This document shows positions 45,345 to 53,696 of a stretch of DNA of 61,647 bases, piece after piece. How positions within the stretch are numbered: the stretch's first letter is position 1; every line of letters begins with the position of its first letter. A program made the position numbers and the translations under genes. The stretch comes from Nostoc sp. NOS(2021) (GTDB taxonomy: Bacteria > Cyanobacteriota > Cyanobacteriia > Cyanobacteriales > Nostocaceae), in assembly GCF_017115025.1 (NCBI RefSeq), contig NZ_JABXKM010000053.1:1-61647 (forward strand). The letters run 5' to 3'. Below the pieces are notes generated by a model. That model saw nothing but the letters and a program-made list of their open reading frames with translations. It did no database searches and was not told the origin of the DNA.

Positions 45345-45446
45345 ACCAATTTTAGATTTTAGATTTTAGATTTTGGATTTTAGATTGGGAATTGAATAAT
45401 TATCTTTATGCCCAATGCCCAATGCCCAATGCCCAATGCCCATTTT
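45345..45446. repeat. ttttagat and gcccaat tandem repeats
   Basis: The gap between devC and devA holds about five ttttagat-type units (45350-45386) and about five gcccaat units (45412-45440), the reverse complement of the gggcatt family. Confidence 0.8.
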
Positions 45447-46622
45447 CTAAAACATATCTGCGGGATCAGCAGACTGTAATTTACGAGTAGCGATCGCACC
45501 AGAAATTATGCACATAATCATAGTCAGCGTTAATACCGTCAAGGCTCGTGCTAGGGTCATGTAAACTGGTAAATTGGTGGCCTTACGAGTTAAATGATAA
45601 AGTCCTAAAGGTGCGATCGCTCCTGGAATAAAGCCCAAGATTGCCAAAATTATCGCCTCTTCAAACACCACACCTAATAAGTAGAGATTGTTATAACCCA
45701 TTGCTTTGAAAGTGGCGTATTCTTTCATGTGGGAATTCACATCTGTAGAAAGAACTTGATAGACGATAATCACGCCCACCATAAACCCCATTCCTACACC
45801 CAGGCTAAAAATAAACCCAATCGCTGTATTTTTTTTCCAATAATCTGTTTCAAATTCGATAAATTCTGCTTTGGTCAACACTTTAACATCATCATCTAGA
45901 TGAGATTCTAAAGCTGCTTTCACCTGTTTTAGGTCATAGCCTGGTTCTAGTTGAACCAAACCTAAACTGACACTGCTGGCTTCTCGCTTCGGAAATAGCC
46001 GCAAGAAATTCTGGTCGCTGGTAATCAGATTCCCATCAGCCGCAAAGGAAGCCCCGATTGAAAATAAGCCGCTAATGGTAATCGTCCGGCGATCAATTTC
46101 AGTCGTCACAGGTTTCCCTTGTGCAACTTGAGCGATCGCTTCTTTATAATCTCCTCTGGAGGCGCGATCGAACAGGACTGTATCTGGTAGCTTCACCAGA
46201 TTTATCTGGCTGTTCACATCCGCCAAATCAAATGCTGGCTTTTCAGGATTAATCCCAATAACTAATACAGATGTCTTTTGCTGTGTTTGGGGATTCTTCC
46301 AATCAACAATGCTGATATACATTGCTTCTGCTGACTTCACCCCCTGTACATCCATTGCCTGATACAGTCGCCGCCGCGTAAAGGTGGATGCATTTAACAG
46401 GTTACGGGCTTGAGGACTAACTAGGAAAATATCAGCCTGTATACTGTGGTGCAGCTTAGTATTACTTTCAAACAAGGCGGTCTGAAACCCTAGCTGCATG
46501 AACATGAGAACATCAGCGAAAGCAATGCCTCCCAATGCCACCAACAGACGGCTTTTTTCATGACTCAGTTGCAGCCATCCCAAGGGGGTTCGCTGCCGCA
46601 GTTGTTGAATAAATCCAATCAT
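45447..46622 (-). CDS. devC: DevC-type ABC exporter membrane subunit
   Basis: A 391-residue permease of the MacB/FtsX-like type. It has an N-terminal membrane helix (LLVALGGIAFADVLMFMQLG), a large periplasmic domain (about 45-260) and three C-terminal helices (IGFIFSLGVGMGFMVGVIIV, AIILAILGFIPGAIAPLGLY and LTLTMIMCIISGAIA). MKEYATFKAMGY is the coupling motif. Its start overlaps the devB stop by four bases, so the two are translationally coupled. Confidence 0.92.
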   Translation of the reverse strand: MIGFIQQLRQRTPLGWLQLSHEKSRLLVALGGIAFADVLMFMQLGFQTALFESNTKLHHSIQADIFLVSPQARNLLNASTFTRRRLYQAMDVQGVKSAEAMYISIVDWKNPQTQQKTSVLVIGINPEKPAFDLADVNSQINLVKLPDTVLFDRASRGDYKEAIAQVAQGKPVTTEIDRRTITISGLFSIGASFAADGNLITSDQNFLRLFPKREASSVSLGLVQLEPGYDLKQVKAALESHLDDDVKVLTKAEFIEFETDYWKKNTAIGFIFSLGVGMGFMVGVIIVYQVLSTDVNSHMKEYATFKAMGYNNLYLLGVVFEEAIILAILGFIPGAIAPLGLYHLTRKATNLPVYMTLARALTVLTLTMIMCIISGAIATRKLQSADPADMF

Positions 46623-47926
46623 AGTTCAATCACCGCCTTTACTTGCAGATTGGTAAACTTGGCAGCTTTGGTGCTGGAAGCCTGATCTAGTCGCACATGA
46701 ACTTCCACTACTCTGCCGTCAATATTGCTTGAGGGGTCACTGTTGATCAGATTTTGTCGCTGCACCTGCATCCCCAGCCAATCGACGGTTCCCTGTAATT
46801 CTCCGGGAAGGGAATCGCTAATTATCTTGACCGATTGCCCCGATCGCACTTTGTTAACATCACTTTGATAAACTTCTGCAACTGCATACATCTGATCGGT
46901 TCGACCTAGTTCCACAATCCCGTCATTAGAAACGGTTTCTCCAGCTCGTGTATTAATCTTCATGATTTGCCCCGCTTCAGGTGCGCGGACGTATGCCTGA
47001 TCCAGTTGTGCTTGCATTTTTGCCACAGTAGCTTGAGCGCCCTCAACCTGTGCTTGGGCGTTTGCAACATCTGTAGGACGGACTTCAGCCGTTTGGTTAA
47101 GGGTGGCTTTGGCTTCGTTAATCTGTTGTTGCAAGCTAGCGAGGGTTTGGCTGCGGTTAGCTTTGGCTTCTTTAATCTGCTGTTCTAAAGTCGCAACAGT
47201 TCTGGTTTTGTTGGCTTGGTTTTCGATTACCTGCTGAGTAGAAGTTTCTGCACTCAAGCGTTTTTGATCGGCTTGCTGACTGGAAATTGCCCCTTCTTTA
47301 TATAAAGCTTCGTAGCGTTGCACTTCTACTTGAGCGTTCCGCTTTTCGGCGGCGACGCGATCCACCGTTGCTTGTAAGCTTTGTCTTTGTCCTTGCAAAT
47401 CTGCTTCTAGGCGATCAATTGTGGCTTGCTGGGTTTTGATATTTCCCTCTAGTTCGACTTGCAGACGGCTTACAGCAGCTTGCTTTGCTCCAATTTCTCC
47501 CTGTTTTGCTCCCGCTTTTACCTTGTCAAGGCTGGATTTGGCAACTTGAACTTGTTTTTGGGCTTCAACCAAACTTGCTTGCAAGCGATCGCGGCTATCC
47601 ATAATTGCAATTACCTGCCCAGCTTTGACGCGATCGCCTTCTTTCACCAATAGTTTCTGAAGCAGACTCCCCTCAGTAGAAGAAGTTGCAGACAGTTTTA
47701 TAACTTCTCCATTTGGTTCTAAGCGTCCCAATGCTGTGACTGTTTTGACTACTGGCTGAACAGCTACCGGCGCTATTTGCTTTTCATTAGCGGTAGCCTG
47801 AAACTTTAGCACCGTATAAACACTAGCTCCACCTATTGCCAAGGATGCAATTATTGCTAGTGTAGTGGGCGATCGCCAAAGATTTTGGGGAGACTTGAAA
47901 TCCTCTAATTTCCAGTTTTGCACCAT
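46619..47926 (-). CDS. devB: DevB-type periplasmic adaptor (HlyD family)
   Basis: A 435-residue membrane-fusion protein linking the inner-membrane exporter to an outer-membrane channel. It has one N-terminal helix (LAIIASLAIGGASVYTVL), a lipoyl half (LLVKEGDRVKAGQVIAIMDS), a long coiled coil (about 105-290, with many Gln/Ala heptads) and the second half (YVRAPEAGQIMKINTRAGET). The start at ATG 47926 has an AAAAGG site; a GTG at 47935 is an alternative. It overlaps devC by four bases. A TetR-type gene is divergent upstream. Confidence 0.92.
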   Translation of the reverse strand: MVQNWKLEDFKSPQNLWRSPTTLAIIASLAIGGASVYTVLKFQATANEKQIAPVAVQPVVKTVTALGRLEPNGEVIKLSATSSTEGSLLQKLLVKEGDRVKAGQVIAIMDSRDRLQASLVEAQKQVQVAKSSLDKVKAGAKQGEIGAKQAAVSRLQVELEGNIKTQQATIDRLEADLQGQRQSLQATVDRVAAEKRNAQVEVQRYEALYKEGAISSQQADQKRLSAETSTQQVIENQANKTRTVATLEQQIKEAKANRSQTLASLQQQINEAKATLNQTAEVRPTDVANAQAQVEGAQATVAKMQAQLDQAYVRAPEAGQIMKINTRAGETVSNDGIVELGRTDQMYAVAEVYQSDVNKVRSGQSVKIISDSLPGELQGTVDWLGMQVQRQNLINSDPSSNIDGRVVEVHVRLDQASSTKAAKFTNLQVKAVIEL

Positions 47927-47960
47927 AGTGTTCACCTTTTCCCATTAGCAACTTATACTA

Positions 47961-48008
47961 AACTGTTCAGTTCAATTTATGCTAAACTAAACGGAGTAGT
48001 TTAGTCAA
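47961..48008 (-). promoter_or_regulatory. Promoter with inverted repeats upstream of devB
   Basis: On the minus strand a -35-like TTGACT (48003-48008), an 18-base spacer and a TAGCAT -10-like hexamer (47979-47984). ctaaacta / tagtttag inverted repeats (47982-48004) sit in the spacer, and a second palindrome aactgttcagtt lies at 47961-47972. They are good candidates for binding by the divergent TetR-type regulator. Confidence 0.55.
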
Positions 48009-48339
48009 TAGCCCAAAGCTAAAATTCTCAATTTCACAAACAGTAGGACTTACAGGTAACGGAAAATCGAACCACAGAGGCACAGAAAAGCCAGTGCGTT
48101 GCGGGGGTGGAGGAGTTTGTAGCAACTGGCGCGACACGGAGGAATAAGAGTTTGAGAGGTATTTTGCGTAAGTCGTGAACAGAATAAAGACGTAAGTCGC
48201 CTGAATTCTGACTCCTGAATTCTTATTCAATAAGTTTGCCCGGAGTTATGCACCAGAATGCTTGTCACAACTGGGATTAATGGCGTAGGGTATTTTGCAG
48301 CATCTATTAAAATTGTTTATAAGAGAGGATGATTAATAA
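48009..48339. other. Upstream region of the tetR gene
   Basis: 331 bases with a dispersed-repeat stretch (aaccacagaggcacagaaaa near 48070). It should contain the regulator promoter. No gene was seen. Confidence 0.4.
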
Positions 48340-48957
48340 ATGGTACGGCTTAAAACTGACGAAGTTGATCGAGATAATTCTGTTGATAAAGTGGAGCAAA
48401 TTCTGCAAGGGGCAATGCAGCAGTTCATGCAAAATGGCTATGCTGGTACAAGTATGGATCGGGTAGCAGTAGCAGCTGGTGTTTCTAAAGCGACAGTCTA
48501 CAGCCACTTTCAAGATAAAGAAGGACTTTTTAAAGTACTCATAGAGAACTTGGCACATCAGAAGTTTAACTCTCTCTTTGGCATGGAACCTATGCAGGGA
48601 GAACCAAAAATCGTACTGCGCCAATTCGGAACCAAATTATTAGAACAGATGAATAACGACCAGGAACACTGTGCATTTTGGCGAGTGCTAATTGGGGAAT
48701 CTGGTCGTTTTCCAGAATTAACTCAGATTTGTGTTCGGGCGATGATTAAACCAATGCTGGAAACGATCACTCAATACTTGGCTGCTCACCCGGAACTAAA
48801 TATTACTGATCCAGAGGCAACAGCGAGGATTCTTTTAGGCACATTAGTTAATTTTCATGTGACTCAAGATGTGATGCATGGGAAGGATATTATACCAATG
48901 GAAAGCGATCGCTTAATTGATGCCTTGACACATCTAATCACCAATTGCGCCGATTGA
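48340..48957 (+). CDS. TetR/AcrR family transcriptional regulator
   Basis: A 205-residue repressor. The helix-turn-helix is QFMQNGYAGTSMDRVAVAAG then VSKATVYSHFQDKEGLF (about 28-65), typical of TetR. The C-terminal domain (about 80-200), with EHCAFWRVLIGESGRFPELT and PMLETITQYLAAHPEL, is the ligand and dimer domain of the AcrR type. It is divergent from devBCA, whose upstream region holds inverted repeats, so local control of the exporter is likely. Confidence 0.9.
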   Translation: MVRLKTDEVDRDNSVDKVEQILQGAMQQFMQNGYAGTSMDRVAVAAGVSKATVYSHFQDKEGLFKVLIENLAHQKFNSLFGMEPMQGEPKIVLRQFGTKLLEQMNNDQEHCAFWRVLIGESGRFPELTQICVRAMIKPMLETITQYLAAHPELNITDPEATARILLGTLVNFHVTQDVMHGKDIIPMESDRLIDALTHLITNCAD

Positions 48958-49163
48958 TTGGCTATATATCGGCGCTTGGCGCTTGTTCGGTGGTAAAGTC
49001 AAAATAATTCATAATTATAATCAGTGGTAGCTCACTACTCTTCACTGTCTTATTGACCACTAAATTTTTGATTTAGTCTGGGCTGCTGTACAGTGTCTTT
49101 AATTATGAATTATGAATTAGTAATTATTTGGTCAAATGCATCCTCCAGCGATCGCCAGATTAA

Positions 49164-49655
49164 CTAGGCAGGAATAACTTGAACAATTAGTGAGCGTTTA
49201 TCCAGTGACTGGACTTTACCTACTTGACTGAGATCATTTGCAATTCGGTCTAGCAGTTCTCCCGCTTGGTCACGATATTGATGTTCTCGGCCTCGTAAAC
49301 GAATGGCAAACTTCACTGAATCGCCTTTACTCAACCACTGAACGGCTTTCTCAATGCGTAAATTGTAATCAGCCACACCCACGTTTAGACCGAACCGGAC
49401 TTCCTTTACCGTGGGTCTAGCACTCTGGCTCTGACGTTTTTTCTTTTGATACTGAAGCTTGCCATAGTTGAGAATCTTGGCGATTGGAGCGTCTTTGCCT
49501 TCGGAGACTACAACTAAGTCAAGCTCTAAGCTTTCGGCTAGCTGTAGCGCCTCATTGGTGTCGATCAGACCACGATTGTTATTCTCATGGTCAATCAAGA
49601 ACACATGAGGTGACTTGATTTGCGAATTAATCAGTTGCTTTTGGATTGCGATAAT
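49164..49655 (-). CDS. infC: Translation initiation factor IF-3 (divergent), ATT start
   Basis: IF-3 prevents premature subunit joining and checks start-codon choice. The product matches IF-3 in order: INSQIKSPHVFLIDHENNNR, EALQLAESLELDLVVVSEGK, PIAKILNYGKLQYQKKKRQS, VKEVRFGLNVGVADYNLRIE and RGREHQYRDQAGELL. The first ATG/GTG-type start (GTG 49604) would cut off the conserved INxxI segment. In frame, ATT at 49655 lies six bases after an AGGAG site and just after a stop, giving 163 residues. E. coli infC also starts at ATT. Sequence divergence and the separation from rpmI-rplT suggest it may be a second IF-3. Confidence 0.88.
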   Translation of the reverse strand: MIAIQKQLINSQIKSPHVFLIDHENNNRGLIDTNEALQLAESLELDLVVVSEGKDAPIAKILNYGKLQYQKKKRQSQSARPTVKEVRFGLNVGVADYNLRIEKAVQWLSKGDSVKFAIRLRGREHQYRDQAGELLDRIANDLSQVGKVQSLDKRSLIVQVIPA

Positions 49656-49898
49656 GAATTTCTCCTAATTGTTCAACACTTTACTTTGTAAGCAAGTAAT
49701 GCTAATGCTAATTTAACACAACACTGAATCAGAGCAACTTTAACGACACAATGAATTGCAATCTGTTAGAATGCATAACTGCGGCACACGCTCTCAGTCT
49801 TGGCGCTACTGCCCATCCAGCCTTTCAATGATTTTTTATCCGTCCGCCTAAGACTGACGCCACCATTGGCGACAGGCCGATGTTATTTTTGGAGTTTT
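49656..49898. promoter_or_regulatory. Leader region of the helicase gene
   Basis: 243 bases between divergent infC and the helicase. The last 100 bases are GC-richer than the surroundings and could form structure (aagactgacgcc… with ggcgac…). Helicase leaders of this kind are sometimes cold-responsive; there is no direct evidence here. Confidence 0.35.
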
Positions 49899-51239
49899 AT
49901 GTCTTTTTCTACTCTCGGCTTGTCCAATGAAATTATCCGTGCCGTTACCGAGCGAGGGTACACCGAACCCACGCCAATTCAGATGCAGGCGATTCCTGCC
50001 GTCTTGTCGGGTAGCGATTTGCTAGCTGGGGCACAAACTGGCACTGGAAAGACCGCTAGTTTTACCCTGCCGCTCTTGCATCGGTTGTCGTCCGACAAGA
50101 GCAAAGGTACGTCTAATGGATACCCGCCGATCCGGGCGCTGATTCTCACCCCGACTCGTGAACTCGCCGCACAGGTGGAAGAAAGCGTGCGCGAGTACGG
50201 GAAGTATTTGAAGCTAAACTCGATGGTGATGTTTGGCGGAGTCAGTATTCATCTGCAAAAACAGCGTTTGAGGGGTCGAGTGGATATTCTGGTCGCTACT
50301 CCAGGGCGACTGCTAGACCACGTACAGCAGGGCACGGTGAATTTATCGCATATTGAGGTTTTGGTGCTGGATGAAGCAGATCGGATGCTGGACATGGGCT
50401 TTATTAATGATATTCGCCGCATCCTCTCACTCCTGCCCAAACAGCGACAGAATTTGCTATTCTTCGCTACCTTCTCGGACAAAATTAAAACACTGGCCGC
50501 CGGACTGCTCAATCACCCGACGATGATTGAGGTAGCACGCCGCAACGTTACCGCCGACACGATCGCACAGAAGGTTTATCAGGTAGACCGTGACAAGAAA
50601 CGCCAATTACTTGCTCACCTGATTCGGCGAGATAATTGGTATCAAGTGCTAGTGTTCACTCGCACTAAATATGGCGCTGATCGTTTGGTGAAGCAGTTGG
50701 CCGAAGACCGCATTCAAGCACTGGCAATCCACGGTAATAAGAGCCAGCCGGTGCGTACCAACGCTCTGGCAAAGTTCAAGAATGGCAGCTTACAAGTACT
50801 GGTAGCGACGGATATTGCTGCTAGGGGTCTTGACATCAGCGAACTGCCCCATGTAGTCAACTTCGATTTGCCCAATGTACCGGAAGATTATGTTCATCGC
50901 ATTGGTCGCACCGGTCGCGCTGGCGCATCAGGTGAAGCCGTATCGCTGGTGTGCGTCGATGAATACCCTCTATTGAAAGATATCGAAAAACTGATCGAGC
51001 AGCGCTTGCCGAGGGAAGTAGTCGCTGGTTTTGCGCTCAACCCCGACATTGAGCCAGAAGCAATCCCAAATGGACGGCAACACAGACCCAAGCCCGGAGG
51101 TGACAAGCGTCCGACTCGTACTGCTAAACTGTCACCACAGATATCAGCTAAAGGTAAGGCAGCGCCACCTGCCACCAATGGCGATAAACCTGGCGCTCGT
51201 TCCTCTGCATCCCGCCGTTCTGCTAAACGCGAGCGCTGA
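49899..51239 (+). CDS. DEAD-box RNA helicase, RhlE type
   Basis: A 446-residue ATP-dependent RNA helicase. The motifs are [20 protein letters not shown] (Q-motif region), AQTGTGKT (I), PTRELAAQ (Ia), TPGRLLD (Ib), DEAD (II), FATFSD (III, normally SAT), [11 protein letters not shown] (V) and [10 protein letters not shown] (VI). A basic tail follows (about 380-446). The ATG at 49899, after GGAG, gives the family start MSFSTLGL; the frame stays open upstream from 49800 but is not like the family. The gene is GC-richer than its neighbours. The Phe in place of Ser in motif III is unusual and may alter unwinding. Confidence 0.93.
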   Translation: MSFSTLGLSNEIIRAVTERGYTEPTPIQMQAIPAVLSGSDLLAGAQTGTGKTASFTLPLLHRLSSDKSKGTSNGYPPIRALILTPTRELAAQVEESVREYGKYLKLNSMVMFGGVSIHLQKQRLRGRVDILVATPGRLLDHVQQGTVNLSHIEVLVLDEADRMLDMGFINDIRRILSLLPKQRQNLLFFATFSDKIKTLAAGLLNHPTMIEVARRNVTADTIAQKVYQVDRDKKRQLLAHLIRRDNWYQVLVFTRTKYGADRLVKQLAEDRIQALAIHGNKSQPVRTNALAKFKNGSLQVLVATDIAARGLDISELPHVVNFDLPNVPEDYVHRIGRTGRAGASGEAVSLVCVDEYPLLKDIEKLIEQRLPREVVAGFALNPDIEPEAIPNGRQHRPKPGGDKRPTRTAKLSPQISAKGKAAPPATNGDKPGARSSASRRSAKRER

Positions 51240-51614
51240 TCTTCGTTCTTAGCCATTACCAAGAAATAAATTACCCCATCTGATGGGGTGGACAGCGTTC
51301 AACTGACTTGTACTGCACGTTATTGAAGTAGCGTTAAATACAAGTATTCTCCGCCTTTGCTTACTGGGCGGGCGAGATGCCATTGGTGTCAACTTAAGCC
51401 AAAACCCTTTTAAAACCTCATTTCCAGCCTCTGGCTGGAAATGCACCTCATTGCGGCTCTGCCGCAAGTCTTGAGGCGGCAGCCCTCTCGGAATGCATTC
51501 CCAGTCGGAGACTGGGAACGAGACAATCTCCTGTGGGTTTTGATACCTTTCTTTGATTTCTTCTGAAAAGCGTGCAGGACATAAATAAAAGTTAGGTTGG
51601 GCGTGAGTCCGAAA
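51240..51614. repeat. Intergenic region with several hairpins
   Basis: It contains accccat / atggggt (51273-51289), tttccagcc / ggctggaaa (51420-51440), ttgcggc / gccgcaa (51453-51469) and tcccagtc / gactggga (51499-51517). The last three form a composite dispersed repeat. The first may end the helicase transcript. No gene was seen. Confidence 0.65.
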
Positions 51615-53531
51615 CTACAACAACTCGGTGATGGAAAATAAGCGTTGTCGATCTATTTTCTGAAGCTTGATTTTTTCAGCGTAGAAAGCCTGATAATAAG
51701 ATTGATACCGCTCTGGTTCAGTTTCTGGATCAGTTTGTTGCCATAGTTCCAAAAAGTGACGATAGCGTTTTTCCAGCATCACCAAATCCATGCAAGCGAT
51801 CGCGGCTTGAACCACTTGCGGAGTCCGAGGTATTTCTATCTTCCATTTCTCGTTCAGATGAAACAGATGCGACACTAATCCCAAGTCTTCTGATAATTCT
51901 AAATATATGTTTTCCAGAGTTGAAATTAAATCTACCTGTTCCACTGGTGTATCTAAAATCTGTTGCCATAAAAATCGGTGATGGGAAAGGCTAAATTGCA
52001 AATCTCGCTCCTCTAGTTCGTCAATAATCGCTTGACGTTGTTCAGGACAATGCAAGTAAATTCGTAGTAATAACGCCTCTGCATGTCCTAAAAGGCTGCG
52101 TTCCGTAGGGAGTGGAGAGTGGGAAACTTTGCCATCTCCCCATGCTTTCTTCGCTGATACGGGCTTAGAGTATGTAGCCGCAGGGGGAGCAATTTGAGTT
52201 AACAGATTTTCGACTCGTAGGGGTATAAGTCTGGTATCTCCCAAGCTGAGTATTTCTGCACAGTAAGAAACGTAATAGTTGCGTGTATCGCTGTTAGCTA
52301 TATTTTTAAGTAATTTGACTAATTGCTGAGTTACTTGTTGAAAATCAGTAGCCTGTTTTAAGTCGCGGTCTTTAATAATTTCTTGAATCTGCCAATCTAA
52401 CCAAAGTGGCGCATTTTTTAGCAGTTCTCCATAATCTTCTGGAGTGTGGCTATGCAAATATTCATCAGCATCTTTACCATTGGGTAAATTGAGAATCTTT
52501 AGTTGAACTTCGCCTTTATATGCTAATTCGGCAATTTCACCGATCGCACGTTCGGTGGCATTGGTTCCGGCTTTATCAGCATCAAAGTTGAGTACTAATT
52601 GTTTCGATTCGGTGTAGCGTAATATTAACCGGACTTGTTCTAAGCTTAAGGCAGTACCGAGTGAGGCGACGGCGTTATTAATACCAACGGCGTGGAGAGC
52701 GATCGCATCAAAATATCCCTCTACCACCACCGCTTGATCGAGTTGAGAAATCCCACCTTTAGCTTGATCGAGGGCAAATAATGTTTTACCTTTACTAAAA
52801 AGTTCCGTTTCTGGTGAATTCAGATATTTAGGCTGTTCATCAGTCAGGGTTCTACCACCAAAGGCAATGACGCGCCCTTGCACATCGCGGATGGGAATCA
52901 TCAAGCGATCGCGAAATACATCATAATAACCGCCTCCTTCCTTGCGTGGCTTAATCAATCCCGCTTTTTCCAGTATTTGCGCTGGGTAATGTTTATCTTC
53001 CACTAGATAACGATAGAGAGTTTCCCAACCTGCGGGGGCATAACCTAAACCAAATTGCTGTATAGTTTCTTCTTTGAGTTTGCGGTTAGATTGCAAATAT
53101 TGAATTGCCTGTTGGCCTGGGGATTGTCTCAGGGCGTGTTGATAAAACTGTGCGGACGTTGCCAGAACTTCATACAACTGCTCACGCAAAGATAGCTGAC
53201 GCTGTAATTCTTGGCGTTGTTCGGGTTCGAGAGTTTGCACAGGTACTTGGTAACGCCGTGCTAAATCCAGCACCACGTCAGGAAAAGAACGCTTTCCCAA
53301 CTCCATCACAAACTTAATCGCATTTCCCCCAGCTTGACAGCCAAAGCAATAGTACATTTGCTTGGTCTGACTGACGGTGAAGCTAGGAGATTTTTCGTCA
53401 TGGAAAGGGCACAAACCGACAAAATCCTTTCCACGTTTACGTAAAACGACGTATTCCGATACGACATCTACAATATCAGCCCGTAGTTTAACTTCCTCAA
53501 TTGTGTCTGGGTGCAAGCGGGGGATTTGCAT
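51615..53531 (-). CDS. dnaG: DNA primase DnaG
   Basis: DnaG makes RNA primers for lagging-strand replication. The 638-residue product has the zinc-binding module Cys41, His44, Cys62, Cys65 (CPFHDEKSPSF and YYCFGCQAGG), the primase core with RDRLMIPIRDVQGRVIAFGG, a TOPRIM segment VVVEGYFDAIALH at about 267-280 and LNFDADKAGT near 319, then a C-terminal helicase-binding domain (about 470-638). Length and order are standard. Confidence 0.97.
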   Translation of the reverse strand: MQIPRLHPDTIEEVKLRADIVDVVSEYVVLRKRGKDFVGLCPFHDEKSPSFTVSQTKQMYYCFGCQAGGNAIKFVMELGKRSFPDVVLDLARRYQVPVQTLEPEQRQELQRQLSLREQLYEVLATSAQFYQHALRQSPGQQAIQYLQSNRKLKEETIQQFGLGYAPAGWETLYRYLVEDKHYPAQILEKAGLIKPRKEGGGYYDVFRDRLMIPIRDVQGRVIAFGGRTLTDEQPKYLNSPETELFSKGKTLFALDQAKGGISQLDQAVVVEGYFDAIALHAVGINNAVASLGTALSLEQVRLILRYTESKQLVLNFDADKAGTNATERAIGEIAELAYKGEVQLKILNLPNGKDADEYLHSHTPEDYGELLKNAPLWLDWQIQEIIKDRDLKQATDFQQVTQQLVKLLKNIANSDTRNYYVSYCAEILSLGDTRLIPLRVENLLTQIAPPAATYSKPVSAKKAWGDGKVSHSPLPTERSLLGHAEALLLRIYLHCPEQRQAIIDELEERDLQFSLSHHRFLWQQILDTPVEQVDLISTLENIYLELSEDLGLVSHLFHLNEKWKIEIPRTPQVVQAAIACMDLVMLEKRYRHFLELWQQTDPETEPERYQSYYQAFYAEKIKLQKIDRQRLFSITELL

Positions 53532-53696
53532 ATATTAGTCATTAGTCATTGGTCATTGGTCATTGGTCATGAACTTTGAAAAAAGGACAAAGGACAAATG
53601 ACTTTGGGCTTCTGATGGCTATTATATTCTTGTTGCTAGACGAAGAATGATGTATAGAATTGCTTACACTTAATTTTATCAGAGGAAATACTGAAA
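53532..53696. repeat. gtcatt-type repeat between dnaG and the amidase gene
   Basis: Several attagtcatt / attggtcatt units followed by aaaggacaaaggacaaatgac, the same sequence type as at about 11265-11310. It also holds divergent promoters. Confidence 0.65.

Noticed and set aside
49800..49898. Upstream extension of the helicase
   Set aside because: It lacks similarity to DEAD-box N-termini; ATG 49899 has GGAG and the family start.
50894..51262. 122-codon minus-strand frame inside the helicase 3' end
   Set aside because: Shadow of a GC-rich coding strand; no supporting features.
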